Below, in pieces: positions 8,723 through 18,311 of a DNA stretch of 64,000 nt (the first letter of the stretch is position 1; each line of letters starts with the position of its first letter). Both the position numbers and the translations under genes were made by a program. The stretch lies in assembly GCF_013449375.1 (NCBI RefSeq), contig NZ_JACDRR010000029.1:1-64000 (forward strand), read 5' to 3'. The DNA comes from Pectobacterium sp. CFBP8739. Lineage in GTDB: Bacteria; Pseudomonadota; Gammaproteobacteria; Enterobacterales; Enterobacteriaceae. The notes beneath the pieces are model-generated. The model was not told the DNA's origin. It was given only the letters and a program-made list of their open reading frames with translations, and did not search any database.

Positions 8723-8733
8723 CATGAATCACA
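8723..8733. promoter_or_regulatory. Second CRP half-site, glpT side
   Basis: CATGAATCACA is the exact reverse complement of TGTGATTCATG at 8625-8635. The partner half-site is poor, so binding would be weak or cooperative. It lies about 90 bp upstream of glpT. Confidence 0.4.
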
Positions 8734-8763
8734 CTCATTTGCACGCTATCCCCTTACAATAAC

Positions 8764-8777
8764 GTTCGTAATAGAAC
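8764..8777. promoter_or_regulatory. GlpR operator candidate, glpT side
   Basis: GTTCGTAATAGAAC is an imperfect palindrome resembling the GlpR operator core (TTCGwtAwCGAA), placed 37-50 bp upstream of glpT. The glpT regulon is GlpR-repressed in E. coli. Confidence 0.45.
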
Positions 8778-8814
8778 AAAAAAGCTATCGTTTTTTTTCG
8801 CATTGGAGATATCT

Positions 8815-10164
8815 ATGCTGAGTATTTTTAGGCCCGCAGCCCACCAGCCGCGCGTATCGCAGGATCGTGTCGATCCCCTCTATCGCCGTCTGCGCTGGCA
8901 GATTTTCATGGGGATCTTTTTTGGCTACGCCGCCTACTATCTGGTACGTAAAAACTTCGCACTCGCCATGCCTTACCTGATTGAGCAAGGCTTCTCGCGC
9001 GGCGACCTTGGTTTTGCGCTGTCCGGCATTTCCATTGCCTACGGTTTTTCCAAATTCATCATGGGTTCGGTATCTGACCGTTCCAACCCGCGTGTGTTCT
9101 TGCCTGCTGGTCTGATTCTGGCCGCTGCCGTTATGCTGTTCATGGGCTTCGTACCGTGGGCAACGTCCAGCATCGCGATTATGTTCGTTCTGCTGTTCCT
9201 GTGCGGATGGTTCCAGGGAATGGGATGGCCGCCGTGCGGACGCACCATGGTTCACTGGTGGTCACAGAAAGAACGTGGTGGCATCGTGTCCGTGTGGAAC
9301 TGTGCTCACAACGTCGGCGGTGGTATTCCTCCACTGCTGTTCCTGCTGGGTATGGCCTGGTTCAATGACTGGAAAGCCGCGCTCTACATGCCAGCCTTCG
9401 CTGCCATTCTGGTTGCGCTGATTGCCTTTGCGCTGATGCGCGATACCCCGCAATCCTGTGGTTTGCCGCCAATCGAAGAGTACAAAAACGACTATCCGGT
9501 TGATTATAATGAGAAAGCAGAAGAAGAACTGACAGCGAAGCAGATCTTCATGCAGTACGTTTTCCCGAACAAGCTGCTGTGGTACATCGCTATCGCTAAC
9601 GTCTTCGTTTACCTGCTGCGTTACGGCATCCTAGACTGGTCACCGACTTACCTGAAAGAAGTGAAACACTTCGCGCTGGATAAATCCTCCTGGGCTTACT
9701 TCCTGTACGAATACGCCGGTATTCCAGGTACGCTGTTATGCGGTTGGATGTCCGATAAGGTGTTCAAAGGCAACCGTGGTGCAACAGGCGTATTCTTTAT
9801 GACGCTGGTTACCATCGCAACCATCGTCTATTGGATGAACCCAGCCGGTAACCCAGGTGTGGATATGGCCTGTATGATCGTCATCGGCTTCCTGATCTAC
9901 GGCCCAGTTATGCTGATTGGTCTGCACGCGCTGGAACTGGCACCGAAGAAAGCAGCAGGGACAGCAGCGGGCTTCACTGGCCTGTTCGGCTACCTCGGTG
10001 GTTCCGTTGCCGCCAGCGCCATCGTCGGCTACACCGTTGACTTCTTCGGTTGGGATGGCGGCTTCATGGTCATGATCGGCGGCAGCATTCTGGCGGTACT
10101 TCTGCTGATTGTGGTTATGCTGAATGAGAAAAAACATAAAGCTGAGTTAGCCAACCGCGCTTAA
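8815..10164 (+). CDS. glpT: Glycerol-3-phosphate:phosphate antiporter
   Basis: Inner-membrane major facilitator of the organophosphate:Pi antiporter family, 449 residues with about 12 membrane segments. It imports glycerol-3-phosphate for GlpABC, and fosfomycin in E. coli. Arg45 (YLVRKN), a phosphate-binding residue in E. coli GlpT, is present. The start at 8815 (MLSIFRPA) matches E. coli and has GGAG eight bases upstream. Divergent from glpABC. The periplasmic phosphodiesterase glpQ, which follows glpT in E. coli, is absent here. Confidence 0.96.
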   Translation: MLSIFRPAAHQPRVSQDRVDPLYRRLRWQIFMGIFFGYAAYYLVRKNFALAMPYLIEQGFSRGDLGFALSGISIAYGFSKFIMGSVSDRSNPRVFLPAGLILAAAVMLFMGFVPWATSSIAIMFVLLFLCGWFQGMGWPPCGRTMVHWWSQKERGGIVSVWNCAHNVGGGIPPLLFLLGMAWFNDWKAALYMPAFAAILVALIAFALMRDTPQSCGLPPIEEYKNDYPVDYNEKAEEELTAKQIFMQYVFPNKLLWYIAIANVFVYLLRYGILDWSPTYLKEVKHFALDKSSWAYFLYEYAGIPGTLLCGWMSDKVFKGNRGATGVFFMTLVTIATIVYWMNPAGNPGVDMACMIVIGFLIYGPVMLIGLHALELAPKKAAGTAAGFTGLFGYLGGSVAASAIVGYTVDFFGWDGGFMVMIGGSILAVLLLIVVMLNEKKHKAELANRA

Positions 10165-10187
10165 CCCGCTCTTGTAAGCATCCCTCT

Positions 10188-10213
10188 GGCGGCGTCATGA
10201 TGACGCCGCCTTC
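10188..10213 (+). terminator. Stem-loop after glpT
   Basis: A perfect 10-bp stem GGCGGCGTCA/TGACGCCGCC with a 3-nt loop lies 23 bp past the glpT stop and is followed by TTCGTTT. The U-tract is broken, so termination may be partial. It separates glpT from convergent yigL. Confidence 0.65.
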
Positions 10214-10250
10214 GTTTGTACCATCAATCACCGCGTAACCTCTGCGCAGA

Positions 10251-11051
10251 TTATTTCAGAAACAGTTCCCGCAGGTAATTCGGCACGGCGCTGTCTGCAT
10301 TAGAACCAATCACTTCACGATCCGGCAGTAAATCTTTCAAGCGCTGATGCGCGTTCTGCATGACGCAGCCTTTACCCGCCATCGACAGCATTTCGTAGTC
10401 GTTCATGCCATCACCAAACGCTACGCACTCTTTGAGCGAGAAGCCGATAATCTTCGCCACCTGCTCAAGCGCATGGCCTTTCGATACGCCGCCCGCCATC
10501 ACTTCCAGACACGTGAGCGTCGAAAAACTCACGTTAACGCGATCGCCCCAGCGCGCGTTGATCGCTTCTTCCAGCGGTAACAGCTGTTCATGGGAATCAC
10601 AGGTAAAGAACACTTTGCTGACGCCATCGGTTTCGAGCAATACAGGTTCAAACAGCTTGTATTTAAAGATCGACTCTTTGAAGAAACGCTCTTCTTCCGC
10701 ACGCGGACGGTTCATAAACCACTCGTCATCACGATAAACATGCGTCAGCATATCGGGGTTATTGTGTACGACGCTGTAAAGGTCGCGGGCGATATCCTGA
10801 TCCAGATTGTGACTGAAAATCAGCTCGCCCTGCGAGTTATGCACTCGTGCGCCATTCGAGGTAATCATAAACGCGCTGATACCGAGATTATCGCGAATCT
10901 GCGCGACATCCATGTGATGCCGTCCGGTAGCAAACACAAAGTGAATCCCTTTTTCCGTCAGCAGCCTGAGGGTTTCTTTCGCATACGGGGACAGCGAGTG
11001 GTCAGGTGACAGCAGTGTGCCATCTAAATCGGAAGCAACGACATGGTACAT
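10251..11051 (-). CDS. yigL: HAD-family sugar/pyridoxal phosphate phosphatase YigL
   Basis: Cytoplasmic Cof-type haloacid dehalogenase phosphatase of 266 residues. The motif I DxD pair is Asp8/Asp10 (SDLDGTLLS), motif II is TSNGAR and motif IV is FGDGMNDYEM. Much of the sequence, such as VYRDDEWFMNRP and SFSTLTCLEVMAGGVSKGHA, is as in E. coli YigL, which dephosphorylates pyridoxal phosphate and sugar phosphates. Downstream of pldB as in E. coli; the gap is about 50 bp, so cotranscription is likely. Confidence 0.93.
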   Translation of the reverse strand: MYHVVASDLDGTLLSPDHSLSPYAKETLRLLTEKGIHFVFATGRHHMDVAQIRDNLGISAFMITSNGARVHNSQGELIFSHNLDQDIARDLYSVVHNNPDMLTHVYRDDEWFMNRPRAEEERFFKESIFKYKLFEPVLLETDGVSKVFFTCDSHEQLLPLEEAINARWGDRVNVSFSTLTCLEVMAGGVSKGHALEQVAKIIGFSLKECVAFGDGMNDYEMLSMAGKGCVMQNAHQRLKDLLPDREVIGSNADSAVPNYLRELFLK

Positions 11052-11102
11052 AACGATGAGATCTCACTTCTGGTGTGTTGTAGCGGCACGCGCCGCAAAA
11101 AA

Positions 11103-12140
11103 TTAATGATAACGCGCAAAGTGCGCCAGAATCAGCGCAAATGCCTGAGCGCGGAGGTTATCCGTTTCAAAGAGAATTTCATGCCGCGCACCGGGGATAA
11201 CCTCTAAAACGCCGTTCGCATTGGCGTTACCACTCTGCGCCAGTGCCTGACAAAACGTATTCTGGCTGTGGTTATCCACCACGCGCTCCTCTCCCGCCTG
11301 TAGCAGCAGCAGCGGCGTAGTGATCATGCTGGCCTGTGCCTGCAACTGTATCCCCGCCTGTATCGCTTCACGCACCCAGTGATAAGTGGGGCCGCCGACG
11401 CGCAAATCCGGCGAGTCCGCATAAAATCGAATGCTGCGCTGGTAGCGTTCACGGCTGTGCGTCAGCACATTCATCCGATAAGGCAGCGGACGCCACTGTC
11501 CGGTGCCGATAGCGTAATAATCACGTATCGCTGGGCGACGCTCTGCCCAATCGACAATCCATCCGGCAACACAATGAGGAAGCGGCAAACGAATACCAAA
11601 CATCGGTGCGCACAGCGCAACGGCATCAAACGTCTCAGGCTGGCGAATCAGCAACTGTGCCAGAATCGCGCCGCCCATTGAATGCGCTAACGCAAACCGG
11701 TGGGTATATCGTTTAGGGCCAATATGCTGCTGACACAGCGTTTCGGCATCATCAACATAATCGCTGAAGTGCACGACGTGTCCACGATGGCCGTCTTGCA
11801 GCACCCGCCCCGATCGCCCTTGCCCACGATGATCCATGATGAGCACATCATAGCCGCGATGAAAAAGGTCATACGCCACTTCGCTATATTTGACGTAGCT
11901 TTCGATGCGGCCAGAAAAGACAACGACAATTTTGTCGTGCTGTGGCGCGGTAAAACGAACAAACCGGATAGGGACGTCATCAACGCCAGAGAATTCCCCC
12001 TCTTCGCGCTGACGCCAGAAATCCAGTAATTCTCCGGTAGCAAAAGCGGCAAACTGCGCTTCTCGCGTTAACAGGTTAGAGGTTACCCCTTCAGGCGTTA
12101 ACCGTTCCGACGTAAACAACGTATTGTGGCGTTGAATCAT
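11103..12140 (-). CDS. pldB: Lysophospholipase L2
   Basis: Alpha/beta hydrolase that deacylates lysophospholipids at the inner membrane. The 345-residue protein has the nucleophile elbow AHSMGG, an HRGQGRSGR oxyanion-region motif and a C-terminal ARHEILFE with the likely catalytic His. The ATG at 12140 has GGAG seven bases upstream and is preferred to the GTG just before it. Divergent from rhtB, with yigL downstream, matching the E. coli order. Confidence 0.93.
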   Translation of the reverse strand: MIQRHNTLFTSERLTPEGVTSNLLTREAQFAAFATGELLDFWRQREEGEFSGVDDVPIRFVRFTAPQHDKIVVVFSGRIESYVKYSEVAYDLFHRGYDVLIMDHRGQGRSGRVLQDGHRGHVVHFSDYVDDAETLCQQHIGPKRYTHRFALAHSMGGAILAQLLIRQPETFDAVALCAPMFGIRLPLPHCVAGWIVDWAERRPAIRDYYAIGTGQWRPLPYRMNVLTHSRERYQRSIRFYADSPDLRVGGPTYHWVREAIQAGIQLQAQASMITTPLLLLQAGEERVVDNHSQNTFCQALAQSGNANANGVLEVIPGARHEILFETDNLRAQAFALILAHFARYH

Positions 12141-12271
12141 CACATCTCTCCGGTGACGCAGGAAAACGAAAGCTAGCGGAAGAACATGACAAGCAGTGGA
12201 GCACCAGCGTATTGTGACATAAAAAACAGACAGACTCTCGTAATACAGAACGCGATTCAGGGGTATGCTTC

Positions 12272-12892
12272 ATGACATTGGATTGGTGGTTAACCTATTT
12301 ACTCACAACGCTCATTCTCAGCCTGTCGCCCGGTTCTGGTGCCATCAACACCATGAGCACCGGAATTAGCCACGGCTATCGCGGCGCAGCGGCCTCGATC
12401 TGTGGTTTACAGGTCGGGCTGGCGATTCATATTGTGCTGGTCGGCATCGGGCTAGGTGCGCTGCTTAACCAGTCCGTACTGGCTTTCGATATGCTGAAAT
12501 GGCTGGGCGCAGCGTATCTGATTTGGCTGGGGATTCAGCAATGGCGTACAGCTGGCGCACTGGATCTTCAGGCGATTGCCAGCGCGATGCCGCGCCGTAG
12601 ACTCTTTAAACGCGCGGTGCTGGTGAATCTAACCAACCCAAAAAGCATTGTGTTTCTGGCAGCGCTGTTCCCGCAGTTCATTATCCCCCACCAGCCGCAG
12701 GCCGCACAGTATCTGGTATTGGGCGTCACCACCGTGATAGTCGATATTATCGTGATGATTGGCTACGCCACGCTGGCCACGCGTATCGCCGGCTGGCTGA
12801 AAGGTCCACGGCAGATGAAGATGCTTAACCGGATATTCGGCTCACTGTTTGTGTTGGTCGGCGCGTTACTCGCTACGGCGAGAAAGGCCTGA
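12272..12892 (+). CDS. rhtB: Homoserine/homoserine lactone efflux protein
   Basis: LysE/RhtB-superfamily exporter of 206 residues with about six membrane segments. The N-terminal [17 protein letters not shown] loop and the NLTNPKS motif are family hallmarks. It exports homoserine and related amino acids. In a soft-rot bacterium with acyl-homoserine-lactone signalling a role in lactone traffic is possible but unproven. Flanked by pldB (divergent) and rhtC (convergent) as in E. coli. Confidence 0.92.
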   Translation: MTLDWWLTYLLTTLILSLSPGSGAINTMSTGISHGYRGAAASICGLQVGLAIHIVLVGIGLGALLNQSVLAFDMLKWLGAAYLIWLGIQQWRTAGALDLQAIASAMPRRRLFKRAVLVNLTNPKSIVFLAALFPQFIIPHQPQAAQYLVLGVTTVIVDIIVMIGYATLATRIAGWLKGPRQMKMLNRIFGSLFVLVGALLATARKA

Positions 12893-12900
12893 TGAAGGAG

Positions 12901-12930
12901 CGCGCCGTCGTAAATGGCGGCGCGTTTTTT
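12901..12930 (+). terminator. rhtB terminator
   Basis: CGCGCCG/CGGCGCG stem (12901-12907 with 12918-12924) followed by six Ts, 8 bp after the rhtB stop. Confidence 0.9.
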
Positions 12931-13003
12931 CCTCAAAGAAAGGGGTTTCCTACGGCTTTTTCTCCACAGAACATGCGCTGAGAGACATCCTCGCAGGGAA
13001 AAA

Positions 13004-13627
13004 TTAGCGAGAGAAAATCAGGTGCAGACCAAATCCGGTAAACAGCACGCCCGCTACGCCATCTACCCATTTCGCCAAACGCTGATAGCCGCGACGCATG
13101 GCTGGTAGAGCAAAAACTACCGCAACCAGACTGAACCAGATCAACGTTTCAATCGAGATCAGCGCAAACAATCCCCAGCGAGCACCGCTGCCGACGCTAT
13201 CGCCAACAAACAGCGAGAACACGCTGCCGAAATAGATCAGCGCCTTCGGGTTAGCCAGATTCGTCAATAACCCGCGCATAAAGGTTTTGCCACGCTGAGG
13301 CAAAACCACCGCTGTCTCTTGCGTGGTTTCCAACTGCGCTTTACTTCGCGCGGAACGCAGCATCTGCCAGCCCATCCAGCACAGGTACAGCCCACCGCCG
13401 ACGGTAATAGCCGTATGCAGCCAGGCCATTTTTTGCAACAGCAGGTGCAACCCCAGTAGCGCAATCGCCGCCCAGACCACCACGCCCAGAGAAATACCCA
13501 GCACGCCCATCATCGCTTCACGGCGGGAACGGCTGGCCGCGGTTTGTGAAACGAAAAAGAAATCCGGCCCAGGGCTCATCAGCGCAATGAAATGCACCAG
13601 CGCCACCGTCAAAAATAGCATCAGCAT
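13004..13627 (-). CDS. rhtC: Threonine efflux protein
   Basis: LysE/RhtB-superfamily inner-membrane exporter of 207 residues, about six membrane segments. It carries the N-terminal SPGPDFFFVSQTAASRSRREA loop and the LANPKA motif. It exports threonine. It follows recQ by 42 bp on the same strand, as in E. coli, so it is probably expressed from the recQ transcript in part. Confidence 0.92.
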   Translation of the reverse strand: MLMLFLTVALVHFIALMSPGPDFFFVSQTAASRSRREAMMGVLGISLGVVVWAAIALLGLHLLLQKMAWLHTAITVGGGLYLCWMGWQMLRSARSKAQLETTQETAVVLPQRGKTFMRGLLTNLANPKALIYFGSVFSLFVGDSVGSGARWGLFALISIETLIWFSLVAVVFALPAMRRGYQRLAKWVDGVAGVLFTGFGLHLIFSR

Positions 13628-13669
13628 GTTGGTTTTCCTGTTTTTAAAGGCAATCAGATAAGGCGAGCG

Positions 13670-15496
13670 TTACTCGTCATCATTATCGACATGATCGCGA
13701 ATCATGTTCATGAAAGGCGCACCGAAACGTTCAAGCTTGCGGTGTCCTACCCCGTTGATATTCAGCAGTTCACCCGCGGTGATCGGCATCAGTTCCGCCA
13801 TCTCCAGAAGCGTCGCATCGCTGAACACCACGTAAGGCGGGATATTGTCTTCATCCGCGATGGATTTACGCAGTTTGCGCAATTTGGCGAACAGCTTACG
13901 GTCGTAATTTCCGCCGTAAGATTTTTGATTCGCGCGAGGTTTCAGGTTAATCACACGTGGCACGGCCAGCTGTAGCGGCACTTCTCCCCGCAATACCGGA
14001 CGCGCCGATTCAGTAAGCTGTACGGCGGAATGCATCGTGATGTTCTGGTTCAGCAACCCCAGATGAATCAACTGGCGCAGTACGCTGACCCAATGCTCCT
14101 GCGATTTGTCCTTACCGATGCCGTAAACCGGCAGCTTGTCATGACCAAAGTCTCGGATACGCTGGTTATTTGCGCCGCGCAGCACCTCGACGATATACCC
14201 TAAACCAAAGCGCTGCCCGACCCGATACACGCAGGACAGCGCCTTTTGCGCGTCAACCAGCCCGTCGTAGCGCTTAGGCGGATCGAGACAAACGTCGCAG
14301 TTACCGCAAGGTTGTTGGCGTCCTTCACCGAAATAGTTCAGCAGCACCAAACGGCGGCAGGTCTGCGCTTCAGCAAACGCGCCCATCGCATTGAGCTTAT
14401 GGCGCTCGATATCCAACTGCGGCCCCGCGGGCTTTTCTTCCAGACAACGGCGCAGCCACGCCATATCCGCCGGATCGTAGAACAGCGCGGCTTCCGCCGC
14501 GAGGCCGTCACGTCCGGCACGCCCCGTTTCCTGATAGTAGGATTCGATGTTGCGCGGAATATCAAAGTGCACCACAAACCGCACGTTAGGCTTGTTGATG
14601 CCCATACCAAATGCAACGGTCGCCACCACCACCTGAAGATCGTCACGCAGGAAGGCTTCCTGCACCTGCGCACGCCGTTCATTATCCAGACCGGCGTGAT
14701 AAGCCCCTGCGCTCAGCCCCCGGGCCTGCAAACGCGCGCAAATATCTTCCACGCGGGAACGGCTATTACAGTAGATGATACCGCTTTTTCCACGCTGCCC
14801 CTGCACGAACATCCAGAGCTGATCGAGCGGTTTAAACTTCTCTACCAGCGTGTAACGAATGTTCGGGCGGTCAAAACTGTTGATCTGGATGAGCGGCGAC
14901 CGAAGATCCAGCAGGCGAACGATATCGTTGCGCGTGGTCTCATCAGCGGTGGCCGTCAAAGCAATGAAAGGAAGATGGGGAAAACGCTGCTTAATCTGCC
15001 CCAGCGCACGATATTCAGGGCGGAAATCGTGCCCCCATTGGGAAATACAGTGTGCTTCATCCACGGCGATCAAGGCGATCTGCCAGTGTGCAAGATGATC
15101 GAGGAAGCTGTCTGTCGTCAGACGTTCGGGCGCAATATACAGCAGTTTGATCTGACCGGTACGGCAACCCGCCATCACGTCAAGCTGCTGTTCACGCGTC
15201 TGCGTCGAATTTAGGCAGGCTGCCGACACGCCGTAGGCCTGAAGCTGATCGACTTGATCTTTCATCAGCGAAATCAGCGGCGACACCACCAGCGTCAGCC
15301 CGTCCATCACCAGCGCGGGGATTTGATAGCACAGCGACTTGCCGCCGCCTGTCGGCATGATAACCAGACAGTCCTGCCCACTGAGCGTCGCGCTGATAAT
15401 TTCCTGCTGACCCGGTCGGAATTGCTGGTAGCCGAACGTGTCCCGCAGAACCTGAACCGCCAGCGCTTCCTTATTCAATACTTCCGCCGTAGACAC
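13670..15496 (-). CDS. recQ: ATP-dependent DNA helicase RecQ
   Basis: 3'-5' superfamily 2 helicase acting in RecF-pathway recombination and fork repair. The 608 residues show Walker A ([12 protein letters not shown]), DEAH box ([18 protein letters not shown]), motif [12 protein letters not shown], a zinc site (CRR... CGNCDVC) and a C-terminal HRDC domain ([15 protein letters not shown]). The start codon is GTG at 15496, with GGGGAAGG upstream. Length equals that of E. coli RecQ within one residue. Confidence 0.97.
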   Translation of the reverse strand: MSTAEVLNKEALAVQVLRDTFGYQQFRPGQQEIISATLSGQDCLVIMPTGGGKSLCYQIPALVMDGLTLVVSPLISLMKDQVDQLQAYGVSAACLNSTQTREQQLDVMAGCRTGQIKLLYIAPERLTTDSFLDHLAHWQIALIAVDEAHCISQWGHDFRPEYRALGQIKQRFPHLPFIALTATADETTRNDIVRLLDLRSPLIQINSFDRPNIRYTLVEKFKPLDQLWMFVQGQRGKSGIIYCNSRSRVEDICARLQARGLSAGAYHAGLDNERRAQVQEAFLRDDLQVVVATVAFGMGINKPNVRFVVHFDIPRNIESYYQETGRAGRDGLAAEAALFYDPADMAWLRRCLEEKPAGPQLDIERHKLNAMGAFAEAQTCRRLVLLNYFGEGRQQPCGNCDVCLDPPKRYDGLVDAQKALSCVYRVGQRFGLGYIVEVLRGANNQRIRDFGHDKLPVYGIGKDKSQEHWVSVLRQLIHLGLLNQNITMHSAVQLTESARPVLRGEVPLQLAVPRVINLKPRANQKSYGGNYDRKLFAKLRKLRKSIADEDNIPPYVVFSDATLLEMAELMPITAGELLNINGVGHRKLERFGAPFMNMIRDHVDNDDE

Positions 15497-15618
15497 GCCT
15501 TCCCCAATTCAATGAAATCAAACAGGCGCTATTTTCAGCGCCGTTTGGTAAAACTGCAATGGTTAAGTTTGGTAAAACGACGATGGCTAAAAACGGCAAT
15601 CGCTAAAACACACGTTCA

Positions 15619-16485
15619 TTAGAACATGTCATTCAGCGTCACCCCAACGCCAAAGCGGGTCTGACGGTGGTTGTAGTCAATCAGGGATTCACCGTAGCCG
15701 CTAAAGACCTTGGTGTAAAAACGAACATGACGCGTCAGCGGGTAGCTCCAGCCCAGTTCACCACCGCCGTAGCCGCTGTTCCAGTTATAACGTCCTTCCG
15801 CGCTAAACACACTCTCGCCCCACACATAGCCGATGCGTAAGCGGTAATGACCCATGTATTTGGTGATATCCGGGTTATCATCCTGGCTATCGGAGAAACG
15901 TATCCACGGTTTCACATCGACCTGCCAGTTGCCGTTCTGCGCCATCAGACGAGTATAAGCGCGGTTCCAACTGCGTGACGTCGGTTCGGAACGGCCATTA
16001 GACTGGTGGTTAAAACCCACTTCCACATCCCGTAACGTCCAGCCCGCGAAGGTGGCGTTCGTTGCCCAGCCCAAAAAGACCTGGGGTTCATAGTCCGTTT
16101 CACGAAACGGAGAAGACTCGCTTTTATTCGACAACTGCCACCATGAGCGCTGCGTGTAGGAAGCCCCCAGCAGCGAATTATCCCCCAGAATGCCGCGCCA
16201 GATCGGGAAGCCCAGGCTCAACTGGTAATGCACTTCATCTTTACGTGCTTCATTACCCCAGTTATAGCTCTGAATCGCTGTTTTATTGATGTTGCTGGTA
16301 TAGGTGTACAGTAAGTAGTTACTTTCATATGGATAGAGGACAAACGGGGTATCGTGTTCTTGTAACAGACTGGCGATAATGCTGCCGCGTACCGCCGGTT
16401 GATTTGGCGCTGGCGCGTTTGTTGTGACTTCGGCATGAGCCTGCGCCATCAGTAATGCTGCCAGTACGAATCCTATTTTATGCAT
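15619..16485 (-). CDS. pldA: Outer membrane phospholipase A1
   Basis: Outer-membrane 12-strand beta-barrel phospholipase that removes phospholipids from the outer leaflet. The 288 residues begin with a signal peptide ending MAQAHA. The catalytic block GFNHQSNGRS supplies His and Ser, and the Asn of RSWNR completes the triad. The sequence ends in Phe, as barrel proteins usually do. The start at 16485 has GGAG eight bases upstream. Head to head with yigI. Confidence 0.95.
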   Translation of the reverse strand: MHKIGFVLAALLMAQAHAEVTTNAPAPNQPAVRGSIIASLLQEHDTPFVLYPYESNYLLYTYTSNINKTAIQSYNWGNEARKDEVHYQLSLGFPIWRGILGDNSLLGASYTQRSWWQLSNKSESSPFRETDYEPQVFLGWATNATFAGWTLRDVEVGFNHQSNGRSEPTSRSWNRAYTRLMAQNGNWQVDVKPWIRFSDSQDDNPDITKYMGHYRLRIGYVWGESVFSAEGRYNWNSGYGGGELGWSYPLTRHVRFYTKVFSGYGESLIDYNHRQTRFGVGVTLNDMF

Positions 16486-16748
16486 TCATTTTTCTCCGAC
16501 ATGTTTTTCTCCAGCATTCTTTTATAAATAAAGTCTTTTATCTAAATAAACTTGTTTATCTAATTGGCTATTCCCCACTCAAGCCCGCCATTCTACACAG
16601 TTCAGCAACGTTTGAATTAGCGCTCCCCTGTTTATCGGCCTTTTCTGGAAAGAAACAAAATCAATGCATAAAATAAACATTTACATAACTTTATCGCATC
16701 AAATAAACCACATTTAATGCGTACCTTTTATTGTTCGGACGGGAAACA

Positions 16749-17240
16749 ATGATGGCTGACCAACCCTCATCTCAGGGAACCCCATTAACCAGAGATACCG
16801 TGCGCCAGCTTGTTGGCGAGATTTTCATTTATAAAATGCCGTTCAACATCGAATTAGGTCTTGAATTACAGCAATTTGAAGCCGACAAAGCCGTCCTGAC
16901 ATTCGCCCGGCAAGAGAAGCTCATCGGCAATGCGGCACAAAAAATCCTGCACGGCGGTGTGATTGCGGCCGGGCTGGACGTCGCTGCCGGACTGGTGTGC
17001 GTCGGTAACACGCTACTGCGCCATGAAACGATTAGCGAGCAGGAGTTTCATCATCGGCTTGCCCGCATGGGAACCATTGATATGCGAGTAGATTATCTGC
17101 GTCCGGGTTATGGGGAACACTTCACCATTACCAGCACGCTACTGCGCGGCGGCAATAAAATTGCCGTCGCACGCGCCGAATTGCATAACGAACAGGGCTC
17201 GCATCTGGCTAGCGCCACCGCTACCTATATTGTTGGATAG
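16749..17240 (+). CDS. yigI: YigI hotdog-fold thioesterase
   Basis: Cytoplasmic hotdog-fold protein of 163 residues, resembling PaaI/YbgC-type acyl-CoA thioesterases. The conserved [15 protein letters not shown] helix and the C-terminal [19 protein letters not shown] stretch match E. coli YigI. The ATG at 16749 is chosen with GGACGGG just upstream; a second in-frame ATG follows at once. Physiological substrate is uncertain. Confidence 0.88.
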   Translation: MMADQPSSQGTPLTRDTVRQLVGEIFIYKMPFNIELGLELQQFEADKAVLTFARQEKLIGNAAQKILHGGVIAAGLDVAAGLVCVGNTLLRHETISEQEFHHRLARMGTIDMRVDYLRPGYGEHFTITSTLLRGGNKIAVARAELHNEQGSHLASATATYIVG

Positions 17241-17274
17241 CATTTCGTTGGCAAAGATTGTCATGAACACTTTA

Positions 17275-17290
17275 CGTGAAAGCGCTCACA
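17275..17290. promoter_or_regulatory. CRP site upstream of rarD
   Basis: CGTGA-AAGCGC-TCACA matches nine of ten bases of the CRP half-sites. Its centre lies 55 bp upstream of the rarD start, in the 97-bp yigI-rarD gap. Activation of rarD by CRP is inferred. Confidence 0.55.
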
Positions 17291-17337
17291 GTTTTGGGTA
17301 GACTTAGCGTTTTCCCGCCGTCCTTATCGAGTCACCC

Positions 17338-18228
17338 ATGAACGCGCAACAAACCCGTGAGGGGATCTTTTTCGCCCTCGGTGCGTATTTCATTTGGGGA
17401 ATTGCTCCCGTTTATTTCAAGCTGCTTGAGCACGTTCCACCTAATGAAATACTGACGCACCGTATTATCTGGTCATTCTTCTTTATGCTTATCCTGCTGA
17501 CTATCGGCCGGAAATGGCGTCAGGTGAGCTATGCCTGCCGCAACGTCAAGCATCTGTTTCTGCTGGCATTAACGGCGGTGCTTATCGGTGGAAACTGGCT
17601 GTTGTACATCTGGGCGGTCAACAATCATCACATGCTGGAAGCCAGTCTGGGGTATTTTATCAACCCGCTGGTCAACGTTATGTTGGGTATGATTTTCCTT
17701 GGCGAGCGCTTTCGCCGCCTGCAATGGCTGGCCGTGCTGCTCGCGGTGACAGGTGTATTAGTTCAGTTGTGGACGTTTGGCTCGCTGCCGGTTATCGCGC
17801 TGGGGCTGGCATTCAGCTTCGCGTTATACGGCCTGCTGCGTAAGAAAATTGGGATCGACGGGCAAACCGGTATGCTGATCGAAACGCTGTGGCTGCTGCC
17901 GGTGGCGGTCATTTATCTGTTTTTTATTGCCGACACGCCAAGCAGCCATCTGACGGCCAATCCCTGGTCACTGAACCTGCTGCTGCTCTCGGCGGGGATC
18001 GTCACTACGGTGCCGTTGCTGTTTTTCACCGCAGCGGCCATGCGTCTGCGTCTATCGACGCTCGGCTTTTTCCAGTATCTCGGCCCGACCATCATGTTCC
18101 TGCTGGCCGTGGTGTTCTACGGTGAAACGTTCAGCAGCGACAAACTGGTCACGTTTGCCTTCATCTGGGGTGCGCTGGTACTGTTTATTCTGGATGCGCT
18201 TTATACGCAGCGTAAGCTACGGCGATAA
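17338..18228 (+). CDS. rarD: EamA/DMT-family transporter RarD
   Basis: Inner-membrane drug/metabolite transporter of 296 residues with about ten membrane segments and two EamA repeats. The N-terminus (GIFFALGAYFIWGIAPVYFK) is characteristic of RarD proteins. The cargo is unknown. Lies between yigI and corA as in E. coli. A CRP-type site precedes it and a hairpin separates it from convergent corA. Confidence 0.9.
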   Translation: MNAQQTREGIFFALGAYFIWGIAPVYFKLLEHVPPNEILTHRIIWSFFFMLILLTIGRKWRQVSYACRNVKHLFLLALTAVLIGGNWLLYIWAVNNHHMLEASLGYFINPLVNVMLGMIFLGERFRRLQWLAVLLAVTGVLVQLWTFGSLPVIALGLAFSFALYGLLRKKIGIDGQTGMLIETLWLLPVAVIYLFFIADTPSSHLTANPWSLNLLLLSAGIVTTVPLLFFTAAAMRLRLSTLGFFQYLGPTIMFLLAVVFYGETFSSDKLVTFAFIWGALVLFILDALYTQRKLRR

Positions 18229-18271
18229 TCGCACAGAGCAGAGATACTGCATTGAAGGAAAAGACATGATA

Positions 18272-18298
18272 CGCCTGATGGTGAATACCCATCAGGCG
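18272..18298. terminator. Hairpin between convergent rarD and corA
   Basis: A 10-bp perfect stem CGCCTGATGG/CCATCAGGCG (18272-18281 with 18289-18298) sits between the two 3' ends. Neither side has a clear U-tract, so it may protect 3' ends or act in both directions rather than be a classic terminator. Confidence 0.5.
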
Positions 18299-18311
18299 CA
18301 TCGGTGAAAAC

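Noticed and set aside
14246-15214. 322-codon plus-strand ORF
   Set aside because: Fully antisense to recQ, whose motifs are intact; composition looks like a reverse-frame shadow and it resembles no family.
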